Assembly: GCA_038380795.1 (NCBI GenBank)
Contig: CM076268.1
Coordinates: forward strand, 1,785,501 to 1,849,500
Length of the DNA stretch: 64,000 bases
Source of the DNA: Pyrocephalus nanus
Taxonomy: Eukaryota > Chordata > Aves > Passeriformes > Tyrannidae
Direction of reading: 5' to 3'
This document shows positions 62,701 through 64,000 of the stretch, piece after piece. The stretch's first letter is position 1; each line of letters opens with the position of its first letter. Position numbers and translations under genes: made by a program. The notes beneath the pieces were generated by a model. The model was not told the DNA's origin and ran no database searches. It saw only the letters and a program-made list of their open reading frames with translations.

Positions 62701-64000
62701 GGCATTTTTTTCCCTCCACTTGCCGTAATTACCAACTTCAGTCATTCCACCGAAGGCAGAAATCTGTACTTATCATTTAAGATATCTTCCATCGTGCCAA
62801 TGGACGGCCTTAGAAGTCCTGCACCCTTTTGATGGCTCTGTATTGATTTGCTTGAATTCCACAGACGTTTAGGGAGGATAATGATAACAACTGACTCGGC
62901 TCTAGACGTTGTGTTCCTGGCACCTGCCAAGTGTTCACTTAGCTGTTAAAAGACAGGATTAGGGATTGAAATTTAGCAACTCAAGCTTCTGTGCATTTAG
63001 AGAGATCTGCGCTGAAGGGCATTTTAGCCCTCAGGATTTACTGGATTAGTTAGGAGAGATTTATTAGAAGAACTACAGCTGCCCGAAATCGAGAAGCACA
63101 AACCCCAAACAACAAACACCCCAAACCCAAACACAAGTGGTTGCAGTCAAAAACGTGCTTAATGCACACTTGACTGGGAAGGTGAATAGGTATTTGTTGA
63201 GTACCTTCAGCAAAATAGCTCTCAAGCTCCACCTTACGAACTGCAAGGAGGACAGTGGGATTTCTCTTCTGTCCCAGAGTTTTTCCCAGTTCCTTAACAT
63301 TAAAAAAATAATTTTTTCAAAATGTGTAGCCTTGCGCCTTTTGACTGGGTTGAAGTGATGTGATGGAAGGTAGATGGTCTGCTACATCCTAGGTGAAGAA
63401 AATTCTCATCCTACAATTTGGCCATTACGTTGTTATTCCGTTGTGGAGTTTGAAATATTTTTCAACTAAACCTTGACTTCAGTCAATTCTCACTTCATAT
63501 TTTTGTTTAGATTTTTGTTTGTTAAGAAATATATGTGAGTGCAGAACTGATTTATTTTTTAAGAGAAATTCTTTTTGTAAAGCTTCAGAAGTAGAAATGG
63601 TCTATTGTTTAACATAACGACGATGAGGATGTACTCTGTTTACAGAAAATATACAATGCTGATTTGAAGAATGATTGAATTAGAGTCTTGCATCTGTTTT
63701 CATAATTTTTGTACTTATTCCTACGACCTGGAGCATCTTAAGGTGCCTGATTAATGCTAAAACATGTTAAATGTGGCCAGTCTTTCATCTGATCCACATG
63801 CACAGTGGCATTTGTCACTTAGAGGATGACTGAGGAAAGCAAATTGTTTTGACTGACTTGGGTTGATGTTTTTTTTTTTGAGATAAGCCAGTTGTAAAAG
63901 GATTTGTGAGCAAGTCTGATATTTTTACACAGGAGTGATGCCCTTAAAACAATGTTTTTCGTCTGTCCTGGAAAGAATTCAATGAGTGGTGGCTCAGAGT
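59797..64000 (+). other. PLPP4: PLPP4 intron 1 (5' part, continues beyond window)
   Basis: The intron begins with the consensus donor GTGAGT. Its first 460 bp are GC-rich and dominated by a minisatellite (59883-60260). From about 60,750 on the sequence returns to ordinary AT-rich composition, with T runs near 61,006-61,018 and 61,187-61,202. Open frames here, for example 62007-62282 (91 codons), have no recognisable similarity and no splice context. I see no second PLPP4 exon and no other gene. Confidence 0.8.
59883..60260. repeat. C-rich minisatellite in PLPP4 intron 1, 16-bp unit
   Basis: The array is made of a 16-bp unit, CCCCGCATCCCTTGCA, mixed with a 9-bp sub-unit (CGCATCCCT) that gives 25-bp compound units. 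I count about 26 CATCCC cores over 378 bp. The + strand is C-rich with regular runs of three and four C. The - strand therefore has G3-G4 runs with 4-5 base loops, an ideal G-quadruplex pattern. It starts 86 bp after the PLPP4 exon 1 donor. Long open frames through it on both strands are by-products of periodicity, not genes. Confidence 0.95.

Noticed and set aside
1..64000. CRISPR arrays, bacterial operons, tRNA or rRNA genes
   Set aside because: None was seen. Repeats here are vertebrate-type micro- and minisatellites without spacers, and the sequence has eukaryotic gene structure.

Overview
The window looks like nuclear DNA of a bird. It carries two truncated CR1 LINE 3' ends, the typical avian interspersed repeat, and I see no mammalian-type SINEs or L1. 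Most of it is AT-rich, non-coding and repeat-poor, and near the right end there is an abrupt, very CpG-rich promoter island with GC-rich minisatellites. Nothing bacterial, plasmid or phage-like is present. I cannot name the species.

Layout: positions 1 to about 58,600 are intergenic, with no protein-coding exon that I can support. This stretch holds a 26-bp G-rich minisatellite (511-645), CR1 remnants (6757-6840 on -, 48891-49012 on +), microsatellites and homopolymer tracts. It also holds a possible retroposed 3' end with AATAAA and a 24-A tail (22454-22499), a possible minus-strand LTR end near 39,060, two exon-like segments with good splice sites (8536-8632 and 56002-56191), and AT-rich homeodomain-site-rich blocks that could be conserved enhancers.

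The only recognisable gene is at the right end. The first coding exon of PLPP4 (PPAPDC1A, phospholipid phosphatase 4) lies at 59741-59796 on +. It encodes MRELAIEIGIRVLLFGVF plus two bases of a split codon, followed by a consensus GTGAGT donor. Its promoter and 5' UTR lie in a CpG island (about 59,190-60,720). Two upstream ATGs in other frames precede the start codon. The exon sits between two GC-rich minisatellites: a 31-bp-core array of 11 copies ending about 560 bp upstream, and an array of about 26 cores with a 16-bp period starting about 86 bp downstream of the donor. The rest of the window is intron 1, and exon 2 is not reached.

The layout fits the gene-poor interval upstream of PLPP4 known in other vertebrates (SEC23IP on one side, PLPP4 and WDR11 on the other), but no neighbouring gene is visible here to confirm it. 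I found no convincing new multi-gene system. The most unusual thing seen directly is the pair of G-quadruplex/i-motif-prone arrays bracketing a promoter whose leader carries overlapping upstream reading frames.
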